Source: Mycolicibacterium rhodesiae JS60
GTDB lineage: Bacteria > Actinomycetota > Actinomycetes > Mycobacteriales > Mycobacteriaceae
Length of the DNA: 64,000 nt
NCBI GenBank assembly: GCA_000230935.2
Contig: AGIQ01000005.1
Span: 62,001 to 126,000, forward strand
Reading direction: 5' to 3'
Part shown: positions 8,549 through 17,334 of the stretch, piece after piece
Layout: each line of letters starts with the position of its first letter
Numbering within the stretch: position 1 is the stretch's first letter
Program-made: the position numbers and the translations under genes
Notes under the pieces: model-generated
The model's input: the letters and a program-made list of their open reading frames with translations, nothing else
Databases searched by the model: none
What the model was told of the DNA's origin: nothing

Positions 8549-9252
8549 TGCGGCTCGGAATCATGCAGCCGTATTTCTTTCCGTACATCGGGTATTTCCA
8601 GCTGCTCGAGCACTGCGACACGTTCGTCCTGTACGACGACATCGAGTACACCAAACGGGGATGGATCAACCGCAACCGAATACTCGCGTCGGGAAGTCCG
8701 CGGACGATCACGCTCCCGTTGCGACGAGCGAGCGATTTTGCCGACGTGCGCGATCGCGAGATCGCTCCCGAATTCAGCGCAAGCAAAATGCTGGCGCTGT
8801 TTCGTCAGAGCTACGGCAAGGCCCCGTTTTGGCCGAACTATCAACAGCTCCTCGAAGAGGTGCTGGAGTTTCCGGGTCGCAACCTCTTCGACTTCATCGC
8901 GAATTCGATCTCGGCCCTGGCGGGATGCCTCGGCATCAACACCGACGTGGTCATCTCCTCCAGCCTGGGTATCGACAGAAGCCTGCGCGGCCAGGAACGA
9001 GTCCTGGCGACGTGCGCGGCGATCGGGGCGACGGAGTACGTGAATCCGATTGGCGGCCTAGATCTCTATTGCGATTCAGCATTCACCGAGCAGGGGTTGC
9101 GCCTCCGCTTTCTGCGTTCCCAACTCACCCCGTACGCCCAGTTCTCGTTTCCCTACGTCGAGGCTCTATCGGTCGTGGACACGATGATGTTCGTCGAGCC
9201 AGTCGAGCTTGTCTCCAGGGTGCGATCCGACTACGAGATCATCACCAGGTAG
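8548..9252 (+). CDS. WbqC-like family protein
   Basis: A 234-residue protein matching the WbqC family, found in O-antigen and capsule clusters next to sugar aminotransferases. Seen: the N-terminal hallmark MQPYFFPYIGYFQLL, then YDDIEYTKRGWINRN, and a C-terminal acidic segment. Function is not firmly established for the family; a role in modifying the amino sugar made by the adjacent DegT enzyme is often suggested from context. The ATG at 8548 shares one base with the upstream stop, so the two are probably co-translated. The open frame extends 312 nt upstream, but that part runs inside the aminotransferase gene and is a shadow. Confidence 0.85.
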   Translation: MRLGIMQPYFFPYIGYFQLLEHCDTFVLYDDIEYTKRGWINRNRILASGSPRTITLPLRRASDFADVRDREIAPEFSASKMLALFRQSYGKAPFWPNYQQLLEEVLEFPGRNLFDFIANSISALAGCLGINTDVVISSSLGIDRSLRGQERVLATCAAIGATEYVNPIGGLDLYCDSAFTEQGLRLRFLRSQLTPYAQFSFPYVEALSVVDTMMFVEPVELVSRVRSDYEIITR

Positions 9253-9258
9253 GTGGCC

Positions 9259-9438
9259 ATGCACTTCGGGCTGGAGAAGCGTGGGCGGGTCCTAGCCCCT
9301 GTCCAGGACGACGATCGGTCGTGGATGGACCGGCGGGACGGTCATATCAGCGGCGCCGGTCTCCTTGATTGGACGCGAGATACTCTCGGGCGCAAGGGGT
9401 TCGACCTCGCGCGGCCAACAGAAGTCAGGGAGGGCTGA
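9259..9438 (+). CDS. Small hypothetical protein (59 aa)
   Basis: A short open frame that fills the gap between the WbqC-like gene (stop 9252) and the propeller gene (ATG 9445). It starts at ATG 9259, or at GTG 9253 directly after the upstream stop. Third codon positions are mostly G or C, like the neighbours, which supports coding. The product is charged (MHFGLEKRGR at the N terminus, many D/R residues) with no signal peptide, membrane segment or motif I recognise. Its last codons contain the GGGAGGG that serves as ribosome site for the next gene. It could also be spacer that stays open by chance. Confidence 0.4.
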   Translation: MHFGLEKRGRVLAPVQDDDRSWMDRRDGHISGAGLLDWTRDTLGRKGFDLARPTEVREG

Positions 9439-9444
9439 ACACCC

Positions 9445-10398
9445 ATGGGTTGGCATCCGAGAGGGATGATCTTCGACGTTCGCGAATGGAGCCACCACCC
9501 AGCCGTTGGGTCCTTCGCGCAGTCACCACAGGCCTTGGTCCTCGATGACTCGGTGCGGGTCTACTTCAGCACACGAACACCCGACGGAGGTGCGGGATCC
9601 TGGCGTAGCGACATCGCCTTCGCCGAGTTCTCGCTGGACTTCTCTGAGCTCGTGGGAGAACCACGCGGCGACGTGATCACGCCCGGCGAGCTCGGATGCT
9701 TCGACGAACACGGCATATTTCCATTCAGCGTGGTCCCGGTCGGTGAGGAGGTCTGGGCTTATACGACGGGATGGAGTCGTCGTCAGTCAGTGCCCGTCGA
9801 AACCGGGATCGGCCTCGCAGTCAGCCGCGACGGCGGGCTCACGTTCGAGCGACGGGGCTTGGGCCCGGTGCTCTCGAGCAGCCTGCACGAACCGTTCCTC
9901 GTGGGTGACGGACTCGTGCGCCAGATCGATGGGCGTTGGCTCATGTGGTATCTGTTCGGCACCGGTTGGACGTCGGAACCCACTACAGGAGATGTCGAGC
10001 GGACCTACAAGATCGGCGTCGCCACATCCCCGAACGGTATCGATTGGGCACCGGCGCAAGGCCGATGCGCGATCCCGGATCGATTGGGGCCGGCCGAGGC
10101 TCAAGCACTCCCGTCGGTGTTCGATATGGACGGCGAGCTCCACATGGTCTTTTGTTACCGGGAGTCGTTCGACTTCCGAACAAACCCGCAGCGGGGGTAC
10201 CGCTTGGGCCACGCCGTCTCCCGTGACGGGCTGGCGTGGAGCCGCGATGATGCGCCGGTCGAGTTCCCGCGTCTTGAATTCGACTCGGACATGCGGTGCT
10301 ATCCACATGTCGTCACCGTCGGTGACCGTCATTTCCTGCTCTACAACGGAAACGAGTTCGGCCGTTGGGGATTCGGGGTCTCCGAATGGACGACGTGA
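9445..10398 (+). CDS. Five-bladed beta-propeller glycosidase/phosphorylase-like protein
   Basis: A 317-residue protein with repeated blades of the GH43/GH32/GH130 beta-propeller type. Seen: recurring motifs such as DSVRVYFSTRT, SRDGGLTFERRG, RWLMWYLFGTG, SPNGIDWAPA, GELHMVFCYRES and SRDGLAWSRDD. No signal peptide is visible. GGGAGGG lies 10 nt before the ATG. A distant relative on the opposite strand at 13228-14199 shares the blade pattern (VRVYFSCRPP, SDDGVSWTRHN, YHMFFCGW). Family members cleave or phosphorolyse glycosidic bonds, but the substrate cannot be told. In a surface-glycan operon it may trim or transfer sugars. Some relatives in such clusters have lost the catalytic residues; that needs alignment. 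Confidence 0.7.
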   Translation: MGWHPRGMIFDVREWSHHPAVGSFAQSPQALVLDDSVRVYFSTRTPDGGAGSWRSDIAFAEFSLDFSELVGEPRGDVITPGELGCFDEHGIFPFSVVPVGEEVWAYTTGWSRRQSVPVETGIGLAVSRDGGLTFERRGLGPVLSSSLHEPFLVGDGLVRQIDGRWLMWYLFGTGWTSEPTTGDVERTYKIGVATSPNGIDWAPAQGRCAIPDRLGPAEAQALPSVFDMDGELHMVFCYRESFDFRTNPQRGYRLGHAVSRDGLAWSRDDAPVEFPRLEFDSDMRCYPHVVTVGDRHFLLYNGNEFGRWGFGVSEWTT

Positions 10399-10564
10399 CC
10401 TTACGCGACGGCACGGCAACAACGGCCCACACCAAGGCGCGGCACCGGGCCTAATACCGACTACTCGATTTCGTCCAGGTCGAACGATCCGGCGGTACCG
10501 TAACCACGTCTCGTGGGATCCGGCCCGGGCAGTCGAAGACCTCCAACAGACAGGGAGAGCGGAT

Positions 10565-11308
10565 TTGTCAGCGACTAGGAATCACGATCTCGAGTTTCAG
10601 GACAACCGAGAACGCCAGTATTCGTACGACTTTGACGGCATCGTTCGTGCGCACCTGTTGCGCCGGCTCAACCCACGGTTCAAGACCGACGGCGCCACTC
10701 TGGAACTTGGGGCCTACAAGGGTGACATGACCCAGCAGCTGCTCGACTATTTCGACCATCTCGACGTCATCGAGGCGTCACCAGTTCTCGCCGCTGAGGT
10801 TCGCGCGCGATTCGGCAATCGCGTGCACGTAACGACCGGCCTGTTCGAGGACGTCACCCCGGTAAAGCGGTATCAGCACATTTTCTTGGTTCACACGCTC
10901 GAGCACCTCGACGACCCCGTAGCCGTATTGGCGCGGATCGCGACATGGTTGGACTACGACGGGCTTCTCTTCGTCGCTGTCCCGAATGCGAATGCGTTGT
11001 CGCGCCAGATAGCGGTGCACATGGGTCTGATAGCGCACAACAGTGCGGTGACGCCGGGTGAGTTCGAGCACGGGCACCGGCGGACGTATTCGCTGGATAC
11101 CGTGCTCGCCGACGTCCGAGCTGCCAGGTTGGGCGTGGTCGATTTCGGCGGCGTGATCGTCAAACCGCTGGCGAACTTCCAGTTCGATCGCGCGCTGGAG
11201 GAGGGCATCGTGAGTAGGGAGTATGTCGAGGGCTGCGACAGCCTTGCCGCGGTGTTCCCCGACCTCGCTTCCACGGTGTTCGTCGTCTGCTCGGGCACGG
11301 AGCGCTGA
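10565..11308 (+). CDS. Class I SAM-dependent methyltransferase
   Basis: A 247-residue Rossmann methyltransferase. Seen: motif I as TLELGAYKGDM, an acidic end to strand 2 (LDVIEASPVL), FLVHTLEHLDDP typical of the Methyltransf_11/23 group, and LLFVAVPNANALS. The TTG at 10565 is preferred: GGGAGAG lies a few bases upstream and the open frame before it is antisense to nothing conserved. About 165 nt separate it from the propeller gene. The open frame in the same phase back to 9743 is a shadow of the propeller gene. It probably methylates a sugar or lipid-linked oligosaccharide; the acceptor is not predictable. Confidence 0.75.
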   Translation: MSATRNHDLEFQDNRERQYSYDFDGIVRAHLLRRLNPRFKTDGATLELGAYKGDMTQQLLDYFDHLDVIEASPVLAAEVRARFGNRVHVTTGLFEDVTPVKRYQHIFLVHTLEHLDDPVAVLARIATWLDYDGLLFVAVPNANALSRQIAVHMGLIAHNSAVTPGEFEHGHRRTYSLDTVLADVRAARLGVVDFGGVIVKPLANFQFDRALEEGIVSREYVEGCDSLAAVFPDLASTVFVVCSGTER

Positions 11309-11313
11309 TCTTC

Positions 11314-12195
11314 GTGGGTATCACTCCGGAGGTCGGGGCGCAGTCCGAGTTTGGCCGACTCCAATCGCTCGGATGGGAGGCGCCCGCACGCGACGCTGAC
11401 GGCGTCCGCTGGCTACGCCGCGACGGTGCCCAGGTTTCCTATCCACGCGACGTGCTCGACACCCTTTCGGGTGACGGCGGCGAAGGATTCTGGCTCGATG
11501 CCCGCGCCGACGCGGTCGGGGAGGTACTGCAGGAAGCGTCGATCAAGACAATGTGGGACGTAGGGGCCGGTTCGGGCGCGATGGCGAAACGACTCGGGCG
11601 GTACGGCGTCGACGTGGTGTCGGTCGAGCCACTGCCGGAGGGGGCATTGGAGATCGCGCACATGGGGGCGGAGGTTTTCTGCGGGACTCTTCATGATCTC
11701 GACCTGCCATCCGGTAGCTTGCCCGCGGTGGGCCTCTTCGACGTGGTCGAACATCTCGAAGATCCCGCCGATCTCCTCCACGAGGTCGCCCGAGTTCTCT
11801 CACCGGAGGGAACGCTGGTGGTCACGGTACCTGCCTACCAATGGCTGTGGAGCGCGGAGGACGAAGCGCTCGGTCACTTTCGCAGGTACTCGACCACGAC
11901 ACTGCGCCACACTCTGGAGCAATTCCAGTTCACCGTCCTGTCCGCCCGCTACTGTTTTGCCTCGCTGGTGCCGCCCGCGGCGTTGCTGAGAACAGTGCCG
12001 TACCGTCTCGGTCGCCGCAGCACGCCCGACGAAGTCCTGTCGCGTAACAGCGCCCGGATGAACCCCGGAGCTGCGTCGAGATGGGCGGCCCGAGTGCTGG
12101 CCCTCGAAGCGAAAGCCGCACGCCGGCTGCCACTCCCATTCGGCCTGTCTGTCCTTGCTGTCGCGCAGAGTCGACTCGTCAGGCGCGCGAAATGA
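11314..12195 (+). CDS. Class I SAM-dependent methyltransferase (UbiG-like)
   Basis: A 293-residue methyltransferase in the Methyltransf_23 style. Seen: motif I WDVGAGSGAMAKRL, VVSVEPLPEGAL, the post-motif LFDVVEHLEDPADLL, VVTVPAYQWLWSAEDEALGHFRRY, and a C-terminal extension (about residues 215-290) rich in Arg/Ala. Proteins with this AYQWLWSxHD-like block are common next to GT2 polyprenyl-sugar transferases in surface-glycan clusters. Here the next gene is exactly such a GT2, overlapping by ATGA. GTG at 11314 lies 5 nt after the previous stop. The acceptor is unknown; a sugar or polyprenyl-linked sugar is the likeliest guess. Confidence 0.8.
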   Translation: MGITPEVGAQSEFGRLQSLGWEAPARDADGVRWLRRDGAQVSYPRDVLDTLSGDGGEGFWLDARADAVGEVLQEASIKTMWDVGAGSGAMAKRLGRYGVDVVSVEPLPEGALEIAHMGAEVFCGTLHDLDLPSGSLPAVGLFDVVEHLEDPADLLHEVARVLSPEGTLVVTVPAYQWLWSAEDEALGHFRRYSTTTLRHTLEQFQFTVLSARYCFASLVPPAALLRTVPYRLGRRSTPDEVLSRNSARMNPGAASRWAARVLALEAKAARRLPLPFGLSVLAVAQSRLVRRAK

Positions 12196-13214
12196 CATCA
12201 GAAGCGGTCGAATCCGAGAATCCGCAGCCCGATGTGCCGAAGTTGGTTTCGGTCGTTGTCCCCGTCTACCGCAATGCCGAGTCCCTCGCCCAGCTCTACG
12301 CCGAGCTCATCGACGTCGCGGTCAGTCGCTTTCCCGAGTGCGATCTCGAGATCGTCTTCGTCGATGACGGGTCGGACGACGACTCCTGGAACGTCATCTG
12401 CGCGCTGCGCGACAAGGACCCGTTGCATATTTCCGCGCATCGGCTCAGTCGCAACTTCGGCCAGCTCAGCGCGATGGTCGCCGGATATCGGCTCGCCCGC
12501 GGTGACGCAGTGGTCAGCATCTCGGCCGATCTGCAGGATCCCACCGAGCTGATCGGCGACATGGTCCACCGGTGGCTCGCCGGCGATGACATCGTTATCG
12601 CCAACCGAACCGGACGATCCGATGGGGCGATCGCGGCCACAACCAGCCGGATTGCCTACTGGTATGCGCGCCGGTCCACACCCGGGATACCGGAGGGCGG
12701 CTTCGACTATTTCCTCATGGACAGGCGGGCTATCGACCTGCTCCTGGGCTTCAAGGGCCGCTTCCGGTTCCTCCAGGGCGACCTGTTGTGGCTCGGACTC
12801 CCCACGAGCTTCATCCCGTACGTTCGCCGCGAGCGACCGCACGGTAAGTCCGGGTACTCGATCGTGAAGAGACTGGCAAATTTCACCGATCTCGTGATCG
12901 ATTCGTCGTACGGCCCCATCAAGTTGATGTCCCGTCTCGGAGTCGTCGTCGCGCTACTCGGGTTCGTGCAGCTGCTCACCATCGTGATCAACTGGATGGC
13001 GGGCGGATCGCCGTTCGTCGGGTGGGCCCCGATCATGGTGACGATGCTGCTCTTGCTCGGCTTCATCATGATCATGCTCGGGGTGATCGGCGAGTACCTG
13101 TGGCGCATTCTTGATCAGGTTCGTGAACGCCCGATGCACGTCGTGCTGACATCGGAGTTTTCTCAGCTGCGGGAAGAGCCGAGCCGACCCGTCGATCTCA
13201 AGCAACGGCGTTAG
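12192..13214 (+). CDS. GT2 family polyprenyl-phosphate sugar transferase (GtrB-like)
   Basis: A 340-residue GT2 enzyme, second of its kind in the window. Seen: VVPVYRNAESL, VDDGSDDDSW, ISADLQDPTELIGD (the DLQDP box of the dolichol-P-mannose/GtrB group), HGKSGYSIVKRL, and two C-terminal membrane segments (roughly residues 255-280 and 285-315) before a cytoplasmic tail. ATG at 12192 overlaps the methyltransferase stop by 4 nt. The long in-frame extension upstream is a shadow. It probably loads a sugar on polyprenyl phosphate for a periplasmic GT-C enzyme such as the GT87 pair at 15.9-20.3 kb. It ends the plus-strand run; the next gene converges 13 nt away. Confidence 0.85.
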   Translation: MTSEAVESENPQPDVPKLVSVVVPVYRNAESLAQLYAELIDVAVSRFPECDLEIVFVDDGSDDDSWNVICALRDKDPLHISAHRLSRNFGQLSAMVAGYRLARGDAVVSISADLQDPTELIGDMVHRWLAGDDIVIANRTGRSDGAIAATTSRIAYWYARRSTPGIPEGGFDYFLMDRRAIDLLLGFKGRFRFLQGDLLWLGLPTSFIPYVRRERPHGKSGYSIVKRLANFTDLVIDSSYGPIKLMSRLGVVVALLGFVQLLTIVINWMAGGSPFVGWAPIMVTMLLLLGFIMIMLGVIGEYLWRILDQVRERPMHVVLTSEFSQLREEPSRPVDLKQRR

Positions 13215-13227
13215 CGCACCTCACCCA

Positions 13228-14199
13228 TCACGCCAGCTCTCCATCCAACTCCGCAATTCCAATACCGTACTGGCCGACGGAGTTCCCCAAATACAGCATG
13301 TAGGTCTTGCCGTCCAGTTCAAAGACGTGCGGGTACGCGACCATTTCGTTGTCGAATGCATCGCCTTCCACGGAAACCGTGATGCCCGCCTTCGTGTCAT
13401 CCCGTACCCAATGAAGCAAATCATCTGAACTGGCATATCCGATCCGGCGATTCCCGGTCTCACGAAAATTCTTGGGGACCCAGCCGCAAAAGAACATGTG
13501 ATATTTGCCGTTTGCGTAGAAGACATCCGGGCTTGCCTGGGATTCGTGGTCATCCCAAGAATTCGAAACCAAATCGCGATTATGCCGCGTCCAACTAACG
13601 CCGTCGTCCGACACTGCAACGCGGATGCGATGCGAGATCTCGGGCCGGCCTTCTATCTTCAGCCAGGCGTTGCCGGCGATATAGAAAAGATAGTATTTAT
13701 CGTTGAATCTCCTGATTTTCGGGCCGCTGAGCGTAAACGGTTCGTCAGGTGCAAACGACAGTATGGGGCCTTCACCGAGCCGCTCGAACGTTTCGCCGTA
13801 ATCGGTACTTATCGCCACACCGATGGCGACCTCGAACGGTACCGAAACAGGACGAGTCCATCCCGCGTAATAGCACCAGATTTCATCACCCATTCGAATG
13901 ACCGATGCGGGATATGTACCAAATTCGTCAAAACAGCCCTTGTTGCCGAGCGGTAGGATGGGGTTCTTTGCCAGATTCACGACGTTGAACAGATCGTTCC
14001 GGTCCAGGTCGACGAATGCTGTATAGCTGACGAACTGGCCGTTCTCATCGCGAGGAGGGCGGCAAGAGAAATACACCCTGACGAAATCATCGAATACCAT
14101 CGTGGCCGGCGCCTGAGTATATTCGTGAAGCCACGGCCGACTCACATCTCTATGGTCGCGCGGATCGAACACCCTGCCCAGCTTCGTCCACTTAGCCAT
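13228..14199 (-). CDS. Beta-propeller glycosidase-like protein in a lower-GC block
   Basis: A 323-residue protein with GH43/GH32-like blade repeats (VRVYFSCRPP, STDYGETFERL, KYYLFYIAGN, SDDGVSWTRHN, YHMFFCGWVP, SSDDLLHWVRDD). It is a distant relative of 9445-10398 but differs in codon use: AT-ending codons are frequent, as in the two genes upstream of it. ATG at 14199 overlaps the end of the phosphoesterase gene by 8 nt, so the three minus-strand genes form an operon. No signal peptide is seen. The substrate is unknown. Base composition suggests the block was acquired separately from its flanks. Confidence 0.7.
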   Translation of the reverse strand: MAKWTKLGRVFDPRDHRDVSRPWLHEYTQAPATMVFDDFVRVYFSCRPPRDENGQFVSYTAFVDLDRNDLFNVVNLAKNPILPLGNKGCFDEFGTYPASVIRMGDEIWCYYAGWTRPVSVPFEVAIGVAISTDYGETFERLGEGPILSFAPDEPFTLSGPKIRRFNDKYYLFYIAGNAWLKIEGRPEISHRIRVAVSDDGVSWTRHNRDLVSNSWDDHESQASPDVFYANGKYHMFFCGWVPKNFRETGNRRIGYASSDDLLHWVRDDTKAGITVSVEGDAFDNEMVAYPHVFELDGKTYMLYLGNSVGQYGIGIAELDGELA

Positions 14200-14893
14200 C
14201 AGCGTGTTCCTTGTTCTTACCGGCATACCACCCGTTATCTTTCGCTCCGATGGCCAACCGCTCGTAGTAATATCCGCTGAAGCCGGCCTGCTCCATCAGC
14301 GTGCCGACCGCTTCATAATCGTATGCGACGCGGTGGATTTCGAAGGCCGTTCCGTCCCATGTAGCGAACGCCGAACGATTGTCGCCGTCGCGGGGTTGCC
14401 CGACGGATCCCGGATTGCAATAAACTTTGTCACCGTAATCATCTATCCGCGGCAGATGCGTATGTCCCGATGCGAAGTATTTGCCGCCAACCTTTTCAAA
14501 ATAATCTTTGGTCGGTTCGCGCAAGTACTCGTCGAGCGGATTCACCCACCCGCCATGTACCATCTTGAGCTGTTTGTATTCACGATGTATCGGCAATGAC
14601 TTCAACCACCCGAGATTCTCATCGCTGATAATTGTCTTCTGATAACCGATCGTGTCATTGACAGTCTGCGACCTGTCGCAGAAACTATCGGCCAACATAT
14701 ACCAATCGTGGTTACCCATCACGCAATGCGCATCGCGCTTTCGCAGTTCATCACACACCTCGTTCACCTGCGGATAGTATCCGACCAAGTCGCCGAGGCA
14801 ATATATGTCCTGGATTCCCATCTCATCAATGGCCGAGAGAACCCGTTCGAGAGCAACGTAGTTGCCGTGGATATCAGACAGTATAGCCATCAT
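14192..14893 (-). CDS. Calcineurin-like metallophosphoesterase (YfcE/MJ0936-like)
   Basis: A 233-residue phosphoesterase with the classic metal-binding set: SDIHGN at the start, CLGDLVGYYP (GDxxG), VMGNHDWYM (GNHD), a His in MVHGG, and ASGHTHLPR (GHTH). All expected ligands are present, so it should be active on a phosphomonoester or diester. ATG at 14893 begins the domain with MMAILSDIHG; the frame upstream is shadow. It overlaps the ATP-grasp gene by 20 nt and the propeller gene by 8 nt. Codon use is AT-richer than in neighbouring regions. The partner ATP-grasp enzyme suggests a small-molecule ligase/phosphatase pair, but the substrate is unknown. Confidence 0.85.
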   Translation of the reverse strand: MMAILSDIHGNYVALERVLSAIDEMGIQDIYCLGDLVGYYPQVNEVCDELRKRDAHCVMGNHDWYMLADSFCDRSQTVNDTIGYQKTIISDENLGWLKSLPIHREYKQLKMVHGGWVNPLDEYLREPTKDYFEKVGGKYFASGHTHLPRIDDYGDKVYCNPGSVGQPRDGDNRSAFATWDGTAFEIHRVAYDYEAVGTLMEQAGFSGYYYERLAIGAKDNGWYAGKNKEHADG

Positions 14894-15851
14894 AAAAAAT
14901 ATGATCCTCCGTATAGCGCACAGCATGGCCGCATCGTATTTCCGGCTGCTTCGGCACGATACCACCTAGGAAATAATCGACTGCCATGCTACTTTCGTTA
15001 TAACCAAAGCGTGCCCGTATAGATGTAGCCGACGAGATGCGCGCGTTGATCTCAAGCAGCTTCAGCTCGCCATCATGCATTCTGAATTGGAAATTCGTCG
15101 GACCTATGGGTTTCAGTAGTGCCGATAATTCTGTTATCGCTTGTTCGCCATGCAGAGGCATCTCCACGACAGCCTTTTCCGTGAACCCTTCCTTGGCCAG
15201 CCTTCGCCGCAACCCCATCAAACAGCGAAGCTCGCTGTTGTCATCGAAGAAGGCTGATATCGTATATTCGGCGTCCTCGCTGCCAACGATCGGCTGCGCC
15301 ATGAGCACTTCACCGATATCCGCTTTGTGTTCATTGAATATTTCTTCTGAATCGACTATGACGATGCCCTTGGATGCGAATCCGCGACGCGGCTTGAGCA
15401 GAAACGGAAGGCCATAAGCGGATTTTAATTCGACAAACGCGCCGGCCAGACGTGATTCGATCAGATACTTCGAACCGTTTTGATGAAGTTTTTGGTAGAA
15501 CAGCCATTTATCGGCGCACAGGTCGATTAGTTCCGGGTTATTCAGGAGCGGTTTGGCCCCGGTGGCTTCCAGCTGTGCTCTGCATTGATTCCACTTCAGC
15601 GTATCGTCATTGATACCGGGGATTACCATATCCACTTTGTGCTTCGCAATTACTCCACACAACCAATCGATGTATGTCGGATCTGTGGTATACGGTGCAC
15701 GTTCGAACACATCGCAAAATGCCGGCGCCACAGAGTCGTCGTAAACAGTCGTACCGATCAATTTGTAATCTTCGTCAGCCATTCGTAACGATTTCAAGGT
15801 TCCATAACCGACTATTCCCGACGCTCCCGAAACCAATATCGTCTTTGTCAT
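14874..15851 (-). CDS. ATP-grasp ligase
   Basis: A 325-residue ATP-grasp enzyme with an N-terminal pre-ATP-grasp Rossmann part (VSGASGIVGYGTLKSL) and an ATP-grasp core: Lys in LLKPRRGFASKG, GSEDAEYTISAF, and the metal-binding LKLLEINARISS. Such enzymes join a carboxylate to an amine or thiol through an acyl phosphate. Relatives occur in surface-polysaccharide clusters (carbamoyl-phosphate-synthase-like group). First gene of the three-gene minus operon; 25 nt separate it from the stop of the GT87 gene upstream, so read-through from that gene is possible. AT-rich codon use (many ATA, AAT, GAA) marks it as part of the lower-GC block. Confidence 0.8.
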   Translation of the reverse strand: MTKTILVSGASGIVGYGTLKSLRMADEDYKLIGTTVYDDSVAPAFCDVFERAPYTTDPTYIDWLCGVIAKHKVDMVIPGINDDTLKWNQCRAQLEATGAKPLLNNPELIDLCADKWLFYQKLHQNGSKYLIESRLAGAFVELKSAYGLPFLLKPRRGFASKGIVIVDSEEIFNEHKADIGEVLMAQPIVGSEDAEYTISAFFDDNSELRCLMGLRRRLAKEGFTEKAVVEMPLHGEQAITELSALLKPIGPTNFQFRMHDGELKLLEINARISSATSIRARFGYNESSMAVDYFLGGIVPKQPEIRCGHAVRYTEDHIFYDGYTV

Positions 15852-15876
15852 GAAACCCCTCTCTTGGTGCGTCGGC

Positions 15877-17334
15877 TCAGTCGCTGTCCCCGTGGGACAC
15901 GACTGAATGCACAGATTGATCGTCGCGAGAGACCGATACGGCGGAGGCGTCCGGACCGGCGCTGCAAACCGGTCTGCGAGCGTACGAGACGATGATCGCC
16001 GTAGACGCGATCAACCATAAGAGCGCGGTCACTGTCTGTGAGGTGGGCACGACCCAAACTCCGTCGGTGAGCCCGATGACCCCAGGCTTGCCCGCGGTCG
16101 GTATCAAGCCGCCTGATCCTGGCCACGCAATCGGGGCGGCGATGGTCAGCGCCGCGGCAAGACTCACGCAGACGCCAACCGCACGACGGTGACCGCCCAC
16201 CATCGCGGGCCGGTCGAAGATCCCAGAACCAGGCGGTCCGTCTGGATCGCGAACGACGAGCGCGGCTATCGGTAACGCGAACACGAGGTAGTACTGGTAT
16301 GTCACTGGGAGCGCGAGGGCCGATGCGGCCAGTAGCACGATCCCCGCCATGACAGGGGGGATGCGCCGCCCGAGAGCCAGCACGCCAACCACGACCACGA
16401 GAAGCACCCCGTACCCGAACAGGGGCACAAGACGATGGGTCAGGTGGAAGAGCCCGCTTGCGAAGGACACGTTATATGGCTGGATCACCGCCTCGGCATC
16501 ATTCTGAGCGAGGTTGCCAAACGCCTGCACGATGGTGTGCGGCAGGTCAGAGGGCCACAGCAGAAACGCCGCGAGATTGGCGACGACGCCTCCGACGACG
16601 GCCACGCCGGTCAATCGCCAGTGCCGGCCGGCGAGCAACGCAACGCCAAGGACAGCGAACTGTGGCTTCACCAGCGCAGCCAGGACCACCATGAGCGTGA
16701 CCAGGCCCCACCGCTGTCGGCGCAGCGCCACCAAGAAGACCAGAGCGATCGGCACCACGAAACCCACCGCATTCCCCCGATCGACGACGGCCCACGCCGG
16801 AGCGGCCGCGGCGCCGCACGCGATGAAGACCACGATGCGTTCCACACCGCGCGCACCCCGCGCGGCCCAGAACGCGGGGGTGAGGACCGCGATCACCAAG
16901 ACGAGCAGGTAGCCCAGCAACCCCAGTCGCGGTGCGCCAAGCCATTCACCCAACAGCCCGAAAGCCACTTGCGGCACCATCCCGGCCGCCGGATACCTGA
17001 TGCCGGGGAGGGCCGGCGCGTATTGCGAATAAACCAAAGGATCCCATGGATTGGGCCGCATTCCGCCGGCTATCACCACCGTGTAGTCGTTGAAACAGTG
17101 CTGGCCGATGTTGGTGGGCAAGCCGAGCCAGCAATCCTTGGCAGGGTAAAGAATCGAACTGAGCATGTCGACGGAGAAGTATTGCGTGAGAACGAAACCC
17201 GTCGCCCCGGACACCATCGACGCCAGAAGCAAGGCGCCCAGCAGGGTGGTCCGCTCGGATTGGCCAGCTACTGCCGCAATCTGCGTCCGGAGCGCGGTGA
17301 CCGCCGCGCGCATCAACTCGAGGGGTCGACTCAT
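15877..17334 (-). CDS. GT87-type polyprenol-phosphate-dependent glycosyltransferase
   Basis: A polytopic membrane protein of 485 residues with about ten hydrophobic segments and the pattern of DUF2029/GT87 enzymes (PimE, actinobacterial alpha-mannosyltransferases), which use polyprenyl-phosphate sugars outside the membrane. Seen: TGFVLTQYFSVDML after the first membrane segment, CWLGLPTNIGQHCFNDY in the first external loop, and LKPQF-type VLAALVKPQFAVL. ATG at 17334 is preferred over the open-frame start at 17448 because MSRP lines up with the start of its paralogue at 18808. It diverges from the aldolase gene; the 274-nt gap must carry both promoters. Confidence 0.78.
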   Translation of the reverse strand: MSRPLELMRAAVTALRTQIAAVAGQSERTTLLGALLLASMVSGATGFVLTQYFSVDMLSSILYPAKDCWLGLPTNIGQHCFNDYTVVIAGGMRPNPWDPLVYSQYAPALPGIRYPAAGMVPQVAFGLLGEWLGAPRLGLLGYLLVLVIAVLTPAFWAARGARGVERIVVFIACGAAAAPAWAVVDRGNAVGFVVPIALVFLVALRRQRWGLVTLMVVLAALVKPQFAVLGVALLAGRHWRLTGVAVVGGVVANLAAFLLWPSDLPHTIVQAFGNLAQNDAEAVIQPYNVSFASGLFHLTHRLVPLFGYGVLLVVVVGVLALGRRIPPVMAGIVLLAASALALPVTYQYYLVFALPIAALVVRDPDGPPGSGIFDRPAMVGGHRRAVGVCVSLAAALTIAAPIAWPGSGGLIPTAGKPGVIGLTDGVWVVPTSQTVTALLWLIASTAIIVSYARRPVCSAGPDASAVSVSRDDQSVHSVVSHGDSD

